Positions 1 to 12,002 are shown, counted from the first letter of the stretch. The stretch is 48,541 bases of DNA from Didymodactylos carnosus (GCA_905250885.1 CAJNOQ010000508.1:1-48541); one strand, 5' to 3'. Program-made: numbers and translations. The notes: generated from the letters alone by a model not told the origin.

Positions 1-196
1 CGTAGATATCTCCAAAGAAAATTATAATTGAACTTTATGTTCTAGCTTGATAAGTACACTCTTTCTCAAATAGATAAACAATAACAAATGTAAAAAAGAA
101 ACATTATACGCACTTTGCTTGCTTTAGACCATTTTTCCAAAATATTCAGTCTAAACGATAGAAAATTAGAATTTAATACAAAGAGCACCTCTTTTT

Positions 197-2854
197 TTAC
201 TTTTTTGAATCGAGCGATTTATTGATTGATGATGTTGGTAATATTGGCATCGGTAATAATGGAATTATTGTTGCTGCTGTTGACGAACTTGTTCCATCAC
301 CGATTGGATATTTTTGACTACTATTACTAAATCGTGGTGGCACTTCGTCTGTAAAATGAAGATGTGGAATGTGAGAATTTTCGAGTTTAAACGGAAATCC
401 TAAAAAAAATTGAGTAATATTAGTCGATTTGTTAGTAGTTTCAAGCGAATGCTTGGCATACCTTGTTCTTCGATTGTTAAACTCCCAGGCATCTTCTTTT
501 TTCGGCGAAAGGCTGATATAGGACTTGTAAATCGATTAGTGCTTGCACTTGCGGTTGCACCAACACCATCAGGTACGGATAATTTTTCACTTTTTGGTTT
601 ACTATAAAATAGGAACAAAAAATATATAACCTATAAGATCATCTTGTCTCTGCGCCTACTCGTACATCATTTCCAAAAGGACAATAACAAAGTCCAACCG
701 CCACAAATAATTCTGTTCGACTTACCGAGGAGGGAAGAGACTAATTATTTCATCTAAATCAACAACTATATAAGAAAATATTTACCGTTTGGTATTTGTT
801 CCCGAATATGGATCATCACTCGATTTTCTTTTGGATGTTGTTGACGATGATAAACAATGTCCACCACTACTACTACTGCTATGATGTTGATGATGCGATG
901 ATGACAATTTTCCACTTTGGTCTAAAAACATTGTTGTTTGATCTCGACTATCGTTATTTGAACTTGATCGACGACGCCAACGATTAGAGATTTGAGCAAA
1001 AAACTCTAAAAATAACGAATCCATTAGTGTATTGAAATAAATTGTTTTACTAGCAAAACATGTGAGTACGTCCCCAGGTTGTGGAAAAGAAGAATAAGAT
1101 GAAATATGTAGATATCAACTACGCTAAGTCAGTTAGCTGAATTCTATTCAACATCAATCTGAGAAACTCGAGAGTAACAACAACAACAAAAAACTACGTT
1201 TTACCTTTGACTGTTCCACTTCTTCGTTTTTTGGCACAATCACCTTTTCCATTCAACGATTGTTTCCCTCCTGTGTTAATTAAACAACTATCATCTTGTC
1301 CACTTCCATTTTCTGCTGTTGATTGTTGTTGTAGACTAATTAACATTTGCGCTCGGTCATAAATTGATTTTTTAACAATACCCAATTTATCAGCATTCAT
1401 AATTAATATTTCACAAATATGGGTTACATTATTAACATACGATTCAGTCATTGTTTGTTTTAATTCACAACGCATTAAACCTTGTCCCAAACAAATAGCC
1501 AAATTTCGAGCATCCATTTTATTTGATTGTTGTTGTTTCGATATATCAAATAAAAATCTTAAAATATAAATTAATGAATGCAAATGTTCATCGGGTAAAA
1601 GTAATAAAATATTTAAATAAATTTCAATTTTTTCATTTTCATTTATTAATGGAAATTTTTGTTGTAAACATTCAAATAGTAATTGTTGAGTATAATATGT
1701 GATAAGTGGTTGTGGAAGTCGTTGTAAAAATTTTTTCAATAGTAAACAAACGTCATTGACAGGTACTGTTGTTAATGAACTAAATGAACCATCGTTAACA
1801 GTATTCTAAAAAGATAATAATTAAACTAGACACTGTACGTGTCCAATGCATAGTGCTATTAACGCGGAGAGTGAAAATCTCGGTCCAAAATAGAAATAAT
1901 GCGCCTTTGAAAAAGAAACGATGTATATGTTTTGGAAAGGTAATCACAGATTGATCTGACGACATGCAAATAATTTCTACTTAATTTTACAGATTTTTTC
2001 TTGAAAATCTACATAAAACTATTTTACTGACATTGTTCATTAGAACTACGATGACTATTCACTCTTACCATAAATCACGAATGAGAAAGAAACCTATACG
2101 TACTACAAGAGAATCAACACGTTCTTTCACTCNTTTGAAAAAGAAACGATGTATATGTTTTGGAAAGGTAATCACAGATTGATCTGACGACATGCAAATA
2201 ATTTCTACTTAATTTTACAGATTTTTTCTTGAAAATCTACATAAAACTATTTTACTGACATTGTTCATTAGAACTACGATGACTATTCACTCTTACCATA
2301 AATCACGAATGAGAAAGAAACCTATACGTACTACAAGAGAATCAACACGTTCTTTCACTCCACATTTTCGAAATAAACCTTCTTTTTCAATATGATGTCG
2401 TATACTATCAATACAGGCACATAAAAATCTAAAATAAGAGGAAAAAACAAAATACTTCTTACATAAATCAAAAGTTTTCTTTTTCTCACTTACGTTGGAA
2501 CATTAAATTCAAAATTATCAATTTTAACAAGTTTCATATCGAGTCTTTGAAGTGGAATGTCAAATACATGAGCTTTACGATTCTATGTATGAACAAAAAA
2601 GAATAAGTAGTAAGTTCACAGAAATAGGCGAGATTTGTCGACAAAGATGTACGCTCGCACATTAAACAAAAGATATGCTCAAAAGGAAAAAAATTTACTT
2701 ATGTGATATTCTGTCTTACTTTTTGTTCGTTTGATGATTGTGCTAATTGTGTACGTTGTTTTGTTGCATCTACATGAAGTTCATGAATTTTTAAATCATT
2801 TGCAATAAATACTCGAACACTTTCTTTGTCGGTTAATGATAAAAAATCGTACAT
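197..2854 (-). CDS. ARHGAP11A: RhoGAP-domain protein, ARHGAP11A type
   Basis: It should stimulate GTP hydrolysis by Rho-family GTPases. Exons on the minus strand: 2854-2720, 2582-2494, 2428-2332, 1805-1205, 1005-786, 601-462, 399-197, giving 494 aa with phases matching at every junction. The RhoGAP domain spans roughly residues 50-250. The block EKEGLFRKCG places the arginine finger at Arg95, and LLKKFLQRLPQPLI and NKMDARNLAICLGQGLM are the later family blocks. The stretch before it, VFDIPLQRLD with VPTFLCACIDSI, follows human ARHGAP11A (KIFGVPFNAL, IPSFLVDACTSL). After the domain a basic segment, KKRRSGTVKEFFAQI, resembles its KRKRRQSVGDFVSGAL. The Ser/His-rich tail is much shorter than in human (about 1023 aa). 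The start is the ATG of the first exon. A duplicated part of exon 3 lies in the following intron and looks like an assembly artefact. Family certain, subfamily likely. Confidence 0.88.
1906..2360. repeat. Perfect 227 bp tandem copy around a single N
   Basis: Bases 1906-2132 and 2134-2360 are identical over 227 bp and are separated only by an N at 2133. The copy includes 29 bases of exon 3 of the RhoGAP gene plus its donor and intron. Two identical ends meeting at a one-base gap are the usual result of two contigs that overlap but were not merged. A real recent tandem duplication is less likely. Confidence 0.9.
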
Positions 2855-4387
2855 AATTTATGATGATAAAAGGAAAACAAATATAATAGGAAGAATACAA
2901 CAACAACGAATTATAATTTAAGAAATAAATTAGAAAATTAAAATAGTTGATTCAATAAAATATAGACAATAAGACAATAAATAAAACATTGATACCACAT
3001 ATATAGAATATCAATAATAGAAATAAACATCAGATAAAGCAAGATTATTTCTTAAAGAAAACATTGTAACTACTTTACAATTAGTTTTAATATTGAAATC
3101 ATCATTTTCGAATGAAATGGTATAAACAACTATATTCGCCCTCTTTTGACAGAATAGTCACGTTGTTTATTGTTTAGATAAGCATACACAAAACGACATA
3201 TTTCTTCGATAAAAAAGACGCTCACATAAATCGAGAAGAACGGACGAAAAGCCGTACCCAAATTCACTTGTGGTTCAAAGTTTTAGTGTAATAACGTATG
3301 CAAAAATCCATTTCGCATACCATCTAGCTGACTGATAAATGAATTGCCTTCAGCATCGTATGAAGAAGGAAAACCTCTAACTAGTATTTCTAATTATGGT
3401 CAGGAAAGATCGTGAGTTTTCCACCCTAAAAAATATTTTTAAACTGTCTGCCAAATTTCGTTTTCTTATTTCAGCAGAGAGTATCTCTCGAAAGTTTTGT
3501 TTTGATCATGTTTGTCTGTCACCCCGCCAAAACAGTTGGACCAGCATCACTCCTACGGCTGTTCGATCATGATTCGTTCTTTATCCAGATTCTGACATTG
3601 TCGTTAATTATTTCAAGAAATGGAAGGCTTAGGACTTTTCTAGATAAGCTTACATAGCTTGATAACAGGTGAACAGTACTCTTCGGCTAAGAATAACTTA
3701 CACATTTAAAACTATTCTGTACGTGAAATGACAAAGCATACACACAGTGAGTGACAATTACAGTACATTTTTAATTTCTCTTTTCTGCTTTAGCTGAAAG
3801 CGATTATTCGCTCATTATAAAAAACTCATTGTTTGATCCCAAAATACATTTCATATGTCGCTTACGCATTCAAACCCTCAGGTCTTCTCCCTTTGTAATT
3901 ATTTATATTATATTTAAGTGTTTCCGTATACAAAACTGTTTTCCTTGTTGTAACATAACCGATATATATGTAGATCGGATATATGATATATACATATATA
4001 TACATATATACATATACAAAAAGCAAGAGCAATTCGACAGCCAGTAAAAAGTTACGAACCTTAGTACGAAATGCATTAAATAAAATAGCCTAGTTATGCA
4101 TTTGAAAAGTATTTTCTCTTTTAAAGTAACTTTTCCGTCACTTTGATAATACAACGTATCTACTGGAAAGTTTTCTTTCACATATTTACATTGGTAATAG
4201 TAGAGGTCGCGCGCTTTGCTTTGCTGTTTCTTGCCTGAATGATCGCTCTCTCCTCTCCTCGCGCAAAAAACTTAAAATATAACTTTTCTCTTAGTTCATT
4301 TCAGTGGAATGATTTGAGTTGGACACAAAGCCAATTATATAGAATAGCAATGTGCCTTGTGATCTCATAAAAGAAAAGAATCCTACC

Positions 4388-5043
4388 CAGAGTTGCCGGA
4401 TGCTTAGGTCAGCAAAGCGGAAAGTTTTTCCAAAATGCAGAAAAACAGCGGAAACGCATTTTTCACCAAACGCAAAGGGTATCGAAAAAATTCTAGTGCT
4501 GTATGGTGATTCTACTTAAGCAACACAAAAGAAGTGCAAAACATCATTTATATCCCAGTTTGAATTGATATTGGCTTTTTGTGGATGCATGTTTTTGGTC
4601 AGCCTTCATAAATTTCAAGAGTTATGTATGGTAGGATAAAATTCAATTCGAAACTTTCCCGTCTACGACAGCATTTAATGGTTAAGATTTTCTAACTGAG
4701 TTGACGTCGCTTCCTTGAAGATTCAGTATTTCACTATTTTTTACACTTCCTTAGCAGCACTTGAGACAAGCTAATGTTTTTCAGTTACCGCTCACTTCCG
4801 GGGCAAATTTCTGATTTAGTCCCTAAAACAATGCACATCTGTTTTATAAAAGTTGCAAAAGCATTGTTTTGAGAAGTCATTCAGCTGGCGAAGGCGACAA
4901 ATTTGTTAGGAGAAAATGAAAAAATCTTCATTTAATTGCAGGTAAAAGGACAAAAACAAAAAACCTCGAAAACCGGACAAATTGCGGAAAAAACTAGAGA
5001 GAGCGCAATTTATCCGCAAAATGCGGACCACCTGGCAACTCTG
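4388..5043. mobile_element. Decayed non-autonomous hAT-like DNA transposon
   Basis: The left end reads CAGAGTTGCCGGATG and the right end, reverse-complemented, CAGAGTTGCCAGGTG; the first ten bases are identical. The 8 bp outside each end, ATCCTACC and ACCCTATC, match at 6 of 8 positions, as expected for an aged hAT target duplication. Both subterminal zones carry GCGGA and TTTTGC-like words in opposite orientation. At 656 bp with no transposase it would be non-autonomous. Confidence 0.6.
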
Positions 5044-5604
5044 ACCCTATCCCAAAAAATTCATTTTCGATTTAAGATCATCCGACGCTCTTATTCTAAG
5101 TTTGCACGTAAGTGTTCACTAAGACTCAAGCACTACTTATGCGGCGAATCTTTGTATTCAATTTCAGCGTCTCCTAAACTAATATCGTAGCCACCGAAGA
5201 GCTCACTAATAGTTTTTAAATTTTCTACTGAATTTCCTTACCGACAAATTTTTCGAGAAAGGATATATTTTCTTCACTAGTTTATTTTCATCTCATCTAC
5301 TGAACGAAAAAAATTTTGGAGGTTGAACTCTTCCTCTACCAAATTCCTGACTATGCTAACATCCTGAACCATCAAAACACTTTTATATCTGCGCTAGTGA
5401 ATTAAATTTAACCAAACGATAAGCACCGTTCTTTCTTACTAAAAATGCACAGATTCAAATCGAAACTTTTGAGAAAAAAAGATTTTTGAACAACAGAACT
5501 GCTTCAAAAAAGTTTTTCTAAAGTATTGTTCTAAAAAAAGTGTTTCTGTAGTGATCGTACGTACATTACACTTTTCACCTACCTATATGAATTCAAGAAT
5601 AATT

Positions 5605-5619
5605 CTGGATCCGCCACTG
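5605..5619. mobile_element. Possible solitary hAT (Tip100-like) terminus
   Basis: CTGGATCCGCCACTG is the reverse complement of CAGTGGCGGATCCAG, a typical hAT-Tip100 terminal inverted repeat. No matching left end was found upstream. The 8 bp outside, CTAATAGT, recur at 5206-5213, but without the opposite terminus, so the extent of the element is unknown. Confidence 0.35.
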
Positions 5620-5944
5620 CTAATAGTCAAAAGTGCAACACTCTAGATGAAGTTGACTGTCAAGAACAATGGGTGGTAATTATCCTAGAATACCTTGTTC
5701 TTTCAATTAAACCTTTCGTTCGTCGTAAAATGTATTGAATAATGAAGTATTAATAACAACATTAGATATGTGGTTAAAAAAAAGTTAATATCTGACGTAA
5801 ATATACACGTTAATAATCTGTTTGTAGAGAAAAAGTACGTAAACAAAAATATGTAGAAAATTGCAAATTAAAAATGAGATTTACACACACAAAATATCAG
5901 ACAGTTAAGTAGCATGCAAGTTAATTTGACAAAAAACATGAAAT

Positions 5945-8900
5945 TCAGTCATATAATTTCGAAAATATACTAGTTCTATTTGTTGTACTTGTAGTTGGTG
6001 TTGGTGGTGTGAATGTTGGCGATTTCAATGATTTAAAACGTTTATTCGATGACATTGAATCATCCATTATATTCGATCGCTAAAACAAGCAAAAAAAATA
6101 CAGGTTACATTAGTGAAATAGAATAAATCAGTTTCTCCCTCTGTCTCTAGCTAACGGTACTAATGAATAGTGACTTTCTACAACTTTCAAAATTAAATAT
6201 TATAAAATAATTACATGAATTGCGAGGCTCATCGAGCGTAAGGCTCAAAACTAACGTTTGTTCCTTTCGGCAGCAATGAGACAAGACGTCATGTGAAAGC
6301 CATATATGCACTTTGCCGCTGATGGCCTTTGGATTAAAGCAGATTACCATCAAAAAAGAGCGAATAAGTGCAATATAAGTTTAAACCGTCAGGTTTATTA
6401 ATACTATAATTCATAATGATAGTTCAGAGTACAATTTGTAACTGTTATACAAGTGAAATTAACAATCTTTACCTTATCTCTTGCTTGAAATTTATTTGGA
6501 TCAAAACTTTTCTCATTTGTTATTGGTGGTTCATTCTCATCAGCATCCTCGATCTGACTATTATTCTTGTTAGACGTTGAAAATACCAGTCGTCTTGGAT
6601 CATGTTTGACATTTTTAGCCGTTGTAGAACCATTCATTCCAGCTGAACATTTCGATGTCAATTGATCATAACGTGAACTTAATCGTTTTAACGATGAGAC
6701 GGGAATTACTTGTGTTGTTGTCGATGTGAATGCGGCAGAATAAATCTGAAATAAAACTTATATGTTTCAAATGATTTCCATTATAACAGTGCACTAATCT
6801 TGCCTCTTTTTGTTTTGTTTCTTTATCTTCATCTGTGTCAATGGCTGATATTGAACCTAGAACAAGATAACTGTTGAACTTTTGACTTTATTATCACTGA
6901 ATTTATTTACTTTGAATTTTTTTCTGTCTTATTACACAACCAAGTTTAAATATTTGACTATCATTGCCAATAGTCTGAATATCTTCATTCAAATGCAATT
7001 CTTCGGTCTAGAAAAATAAAAATAAAATAATATGATGCATCCATTTCCCTATAACAAGGTTCTATCGATTAAATTTCCTTACTTGAATGTCTTGAAAGAG
7101 ACGTTCTCGTTCCAGATGATTTTTCTTATTCTTCAACTCAATTTCATTTGTATTTTCATCAATATCATCAATGTTTGTCATTAAATCATCGTCTTCATCT
7201 ACATTTGTATCTTCATCGAAGTCTTCATCGTTCGATGCTTGAAATGAAAGAAAATTACAAAATATCTGCATTTTCAACTGTTTCATAAGTTTTACTTACG
7301 ACGTCTTCTCAGAAATGTTCCATCGACATCATCTTCATCATTGTCTAAATAACGATCTTTTAACATTTTCAATTTTTGTTCATCTTCTTTATTCATTATT
7401 TTCCTACAAATGTAATAAAGATAATTTCAGCCATACAGTATATGAACAGATACTATTCTACTCACATATGCACTTTTGATAAATCATTTAGATTTTTTTC
7501 ATTCAAATCAGTTTGATCAGTATCAATAAATTTCAGTAATTCTTCATCTGGTACGTCATTGCTGTCGTCTTCTATTTCATCATCATCCTTGTCACCCACT
7601 TCACTACCTAAGATATTTCCAGATAAATAAAGTTTAATGACAGTCCTGAATTATTTGTCAATCAATCTAATTATTTGAAGATTAATTTGTGTTTACCTGA
7701 TTCTTCTGCTTCCACTTCAAATAAACTTTGTCGAAATTCCATTAATTCTTCATTATTTTCAACATTTGTTTGTTCTTCTTGCTCTTCTTCTGGTTCCTCT
7801 TCGCTATCATATGCATCCACCTCATCAGCCATCGATTGATCATCATCGTTCGATGATTCGGATATTCGTCGAATTTTTCGTTTAATTACAGGTATTTCAA
7901 TATCGTCCTCCTTGTCCTCTGGCAGCGTGGTAACAACTGAAGATACCAGTGATGGACCATTTTCTGATGAATGCGCGAGATCAATGGATGTTTGAGGGAC
8001 AGGTAATTGTGGAAGAATAAAAAAGTCATTTAATCGATTTTGAGAACATGGGATACTACAAAGAAAAATCAATCTCCGTGTTAAGTTTGAGACATTTCCA
8101 TTTAGATGATTAAATGTAATTATGTTCAGGCTTTCCGATTGTTTTTAATCGGGGTGGGTAGATTTCTTTGCCGGACAGTCTTTTTAAAAAAGTCGGCAGA
8201 CAGTTTTTTCCTAAATAAGTGAAACAATCGTTAATTGAAAAGAATTTTTGTTGAGCTAAACGCGTTTATTAGTAGACCAATCGCCAAACGGCATTGTAGG
8301 TCCACGATTCTCCCATCTCTTAATGGGATGTATCAAGATAAAAAACATCAAAGATAAAAACATGAATAAAATTTAAAAAGAAATTTAAAATGTAGTGGAG
8401 TAAGTGCCTGTAAATAGAAAGAACATAAAATGAAGATGGAGGATGTCATGTGCGGTGAGCGAAACACTAGCACTATAGTAAACAGTAAATCATCAGGTAT
8501 GTCCAAATCTGTCTGTGACATGAATAAACTCACTTACGGCATTGTACAGTACGTACAAGTCCGTAATCGATAATTGTCGAAGGGATGAATCACGAAGCAG
8601 AAGATGATTGATAGTGATTGAAGAGTGTAAAAATATTTCTTTTAGCTATTGCAGTAATCTGACAGGTGCAATACTATGTCGCTTACAAACAAAAAAGTAA
8701 TGCGCTGTTGTCTCTCGCATACTACAAGAACAGAATGCATTTTGAGTTAAATTACGTATGAAGTCACTGTTTAATTGAGAAAAAACAGTCCTTAGTCTGG
8801 GAAAATGTATATCTATTATATACTTGGTGTGTAATGGTATTCTCAGAGAAAACATATTATCCGAAGCCGCTAACAACTTTTTGAACTGTTTAATAATTAA

Positions 8901-11753
8901 TTATTAATTTTCGTTACTCCGTATCAGAATTAATTTTTTCAATAAAAACAATATTTAATATTCATCCATGTCATTCTCTAGAAATAACGATATATTTCGT
9001 TCTTTGGCTCCATCTGGATCAGAAATAAAATCTTTTATAACAAAATTAGTAACTTCTAGGGTTAATGGAAGTTGTAAACTCGAAGCTTTGATACATGTTT
9101 TTAGGGTCACATCTCCCATACGATTTTGTGTTCATGTTTTCACTCGACGAAGTGTGCTAAAAACCCGTTCAGCGTCGTTTGACTCAACAATAAAGAATTT
9201 AAAAGACTATCTGCCAGTTATTCTGACGGACAATCAGAACTTCAAAGAAGGTAGAACACAAACTCTAAAAGTTTGGTGGACAGTGTCAAAATTTACAGTG
9301 GAAAGGTTCCCCACTTCCCCGCCTAATCGGAAACGCTGATTATGTTTCTGTTTTCTGAATACACTGAAATTAGCTTTTAAACGCTACTTTTTTAAGAGTA
9401 ACGGAACGTTGTTTATATTCAGAACTTTTTTGTCAATAAACTCGTTTTCAATCAAAGCGATTACGTACTCTACTTCTGTAAATTGTCCAGAACAAAGTAA
9501 TGCAACATCATCTAATGCTGAGAGTGGTGTTTGCGATTTTCCACACCATAGTTGACCAACATTTGGTTCCCTATATAAGTAAACATTTTTATTAAAAAAG
9601 TGTGAAGGTATAGAACTAGACAAACCTTTGTGATAATTCCGAATCGCTTCGTAGTAATGAATTTTCCTTGGAAAAAAGAAAAAATTATAGTAATTAGACT
9701 GTTTAGTATGTTCGTTCTGTCACCTACTTTATACGAGTCTCCTTGTTGTTGTGAAATTTGAGCGAGGGGTAAATTTGGACGAATAATATCATCATCATCA
9801 TCATACGATAATTTTTGTTTAACTAAAATAGCACAAATTCTCATATTTAGCTTGAGAGTCATCCTAAAGACTTACGAATTGGATTGACAGGTCCATCTGG
9901 TACAGTTTTATCCACTATATTGGTCTAAACGAAGTCCAAGATAAGTATGTTGTACGACCTATTCAAATTTTCGCTAAGAACATGAAATAATTAAATATAT
10001 TTTACCTCTGTTTTCGTTTCTACATTATCTTCTGATTTTTCATTTTTGTTCTTAATAATTGAATGATCGTCATCTGATTTTGTGTCTTCGTCGCTTTCAC
10101 CCGTTTCGCTATGGTCATCCGATCTTTGATTTTCATCTTCCAAAATAAAATCTTCATCATCACTATCCTCATCGTCTGGATCTTTAATCATACGAATTGG
10201 TGTTTTCTTTTTTATTGGAGGTGAAAAATGTTGTTTTCGATCTGGAGGCGTGGTGGATTCTATTTGATTTTTCAAATATTCATTACGACATTTTTGTGTT
10301 ACTTGAACGCGAAGTAATTCTTGAAGATGATAGAGAGTTTTCGATTTTGTTATTGTTTTATCTAATATGCAACAAAAAAAAGCAGACAGAGTAAATTTGT
10401 GTACAATTTATTCCTAGATTATTTTCTTACCCGATAATAGTGATTTGTTGTCCGACACTTGAGAGCTATAAACAAATTTAAAATGAAAATGAATTATCAT
10501 TAAGTACACGATTAACTTACACTCGTTCATTTTTCTTTATTGCACAATTGTTGAGATCAATAATTTGTTCTTGATTGATATTTTTTGCTAACGTTGGTTT
10601 TTTCTTCATCAATGATTCTGGTATATGACGAGCTAATTTTTCGTTAACTGGATGTATTGAAGTGGATAGTGTTTTCTCTTCTGTTTGAACATCACTAATC
10701 ATGTCTGTTAATATTTTCAATTGTATTTCAGCTGTAGTCAACACTGGAGCTGGGGTTATTTCAACCATCTCAGCCACTCTAAAACAAACCAAAGAATTGA
10801 GGGTTTTTTTTGTAGTAAAAATTATTAACAACAAAAATATTTTCTGCTTACTTTTGTGTTTGTGATTTCCGTTTGTTCAAAAAGGCTGCAATCGATGTAA
10901 ATTGTTCGGGTTTATGATAAGGAAGCCGAAATGTGGATTCTAAAAGACAAAAAAATAATAAAGCAATCGATTATTTTCGTTGAAAATGATTATTCACATA
11001 CCACGCAAAAGTTTTTGAGTATTTTTTTGAACTTCTAAAACAGCTGCTTTCGTTGGTTTTCTTGGCTAGAATGTACATAAGATCAAAACTAGTAAATGAT
11101 ACAGTTCAATTAACCAATTTACCTTCTTTGTTCCGCCAGACTTTTTAATTTTTCCAATATCATCTTCTTCATCTGTGTCTAATTTTGAATCTGACAATAT
11201 AATAAAAAAATCAACAGGTATTTTAAAAAGTTATAAATAATCATTTCATTCGTTGTATTATAGAATACTTACGTATTTCGATATTTTCATGACCTTCATC
11301 AGCATCATATAAATCCAACTTATCCATCATCTTGAATTTTGATTCAGAACTATTTTCATTATTAACTCGTTTTAATATATCAGAAAATGGATCGTCATTA
11401 ATCAGTTTTTCATCACTTGATGATGGACTTGGTGGTGTAAAACTAATTCGTGATTTCGATACATATGATGGTTCAGTCAATTCTACATTGTCATTATCAC
11501 TAAATGAATCATTACGAATAATACGCGTTTGTTTGTTTTTCTTTATTGTAATAAATTCATCGACATCGTCTTCTCGATCACTTAAAATACTTTCTTCATC
11601 TTGATTCTTTTTCTCTTTATTCTTATTGTTGTCAACATCATCATCATCATCGTCATCGTCACTATAGATGATTTTCTTAATCGATTTTCGTGGTTGTACA
11701 ATTGATGCATCATCAACAGATGAAGACAGAATTTCATCAGCAATATTGGACAT
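5945..11753 (-). CDS. CLSPN: Claspin, replication checkpoint mediator
   Basis: Claspin travels with the replication fork and presents Chk1 to ATR. Exons: 11753-11273, 11190-11123, 11065-11002, 10939-10852, 10778-10521, 10465-10431, 10361-10006, 9924-9876, 9822-9728, 9666-9626, 9570-9469, 8055-7697, 7607-7466, 7403-7300, 7237-7083, 7007-6911, 6856-6804, 6745-6473, 6079-5945; 984 aa in consistent phase (human about 1339). LLRESTFRLPYHKPEQFTSI matches the family block LIRESxxNLPYHxPExKTI. Residues 533-544, DDVALLCSGQFT, form one Chk1-docking motif. Residues 551-558, QNRLNDFF, form a PIP box. The acidic stretch with FEVEAEESGSEVG (human FEVEAELSGSDVG), the KVHM...RYL block and the C-terminal SIFSKLYD complete the match. 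The protein is very acidic with D/E runs. The donor after 6804 appears to be GC. The intron after exon 11 holds a hAT. Confidence 0.93.
8127..9338. mobile_element. hAT element in claspin intron 11, perfect 8 bp TSD
   Basis: The ends are CAGGCTTTCCGATT (left) and, reverse-complemented, CAGCGTTTCCGATT (right). They are flanked by identical 8 bp copies of ATTATGTT at 8119-8126 and 9339-9346. CAG ends with an 8 bp duplication define the hAT superfamily. The 1212 bp body encodes no recognisable transposase, so the copy is non-autonomous. It includes a LINE-derived fragment at about 8490-8830. It explains why this intron is about 1.4 kb when the other claspin introns are mostly under 100 bp. The perfect duplication suggests a fairly recent insertion. 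Confidence 0.88.
8490..8830 (-). mobile_element. LINE 3' coding fragment inside the hAT
   Basis: On the minus strand the translation includes LNSDFIRNLTQNAFCSCSM and ETTAHYFFVCKRH, a C-x-C...H-x4-C arrangement. This resembles the region after the reverse transcriptase domain in many LINEs (LNxxL...CxCG..ETxxHxLxxC). Further on, after an in-frame stop, LYVLYNAVSEFIHVTDRF resembles the usual LINE C-terminal helix and tail. The reverse transcriptase core is absent and the frame is interrupted, so this is a dead 5'-truncated piece. Boundaries are approximate. Confidence 0.6.
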
Positions 11754-11864
11754 CTAAAATTAATAAAAATAATATATCAAGTTAAAACGCATCACCGATG
11801 ATTAATAACGCTTTTCATAGACAAAAAAAATGTAAGTGGATTTAGACTGGTTGACTGTACAAAC

Positions 11865-11918
11865 AATGTAGTAATGTATATTTTTCATTATTCAATGGAA
11901 AATATACATTACTACATT
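11865..11918. repeat. Perfect 20 bp inverted repeat (hairpin)
   Basis: 11865-11884 (AATGTAGTAATGTATATTTT) and 11899-11918 are perfect reverse complements around a 14-base loop, 112 bp upstream of the claspin start codon. It may be the core of a tiny foldback element. Confidence 0.85.
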
Positions 11919-12002
11919 TTTTAACACTTCAACTCTTCGTTGATTAATCTAAACTATTTTATTACGTACACCTCACGATAGGATGCATTATCATTGGTTG
12001 TT

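Larger units (their letters stand above)
2855..5944. other. Intergenic region with hAT-type remnants
   Basis: No coding sequence could be supported here. It lies between the start of the RhoGAP gene and the end of claspin, both on the minus strand, so it should hold the RhoGAP promoter and the claspin 3' flank. 3966-4018 is a TA/CATATA-rich microsatellite. 4388-5043 is a decayed hAT-like element, and a hAT-type terminus sits at 5605-5619. The rest is AT-rich with no recognised feature. Confidence 0.7.

Noticed and set aside
8968-9339. 123-codon open frame on the plus strand
   Set aside because: It ends in the terminal repeat of the hAT element and does not resemble a transposase, so it is likely chance.
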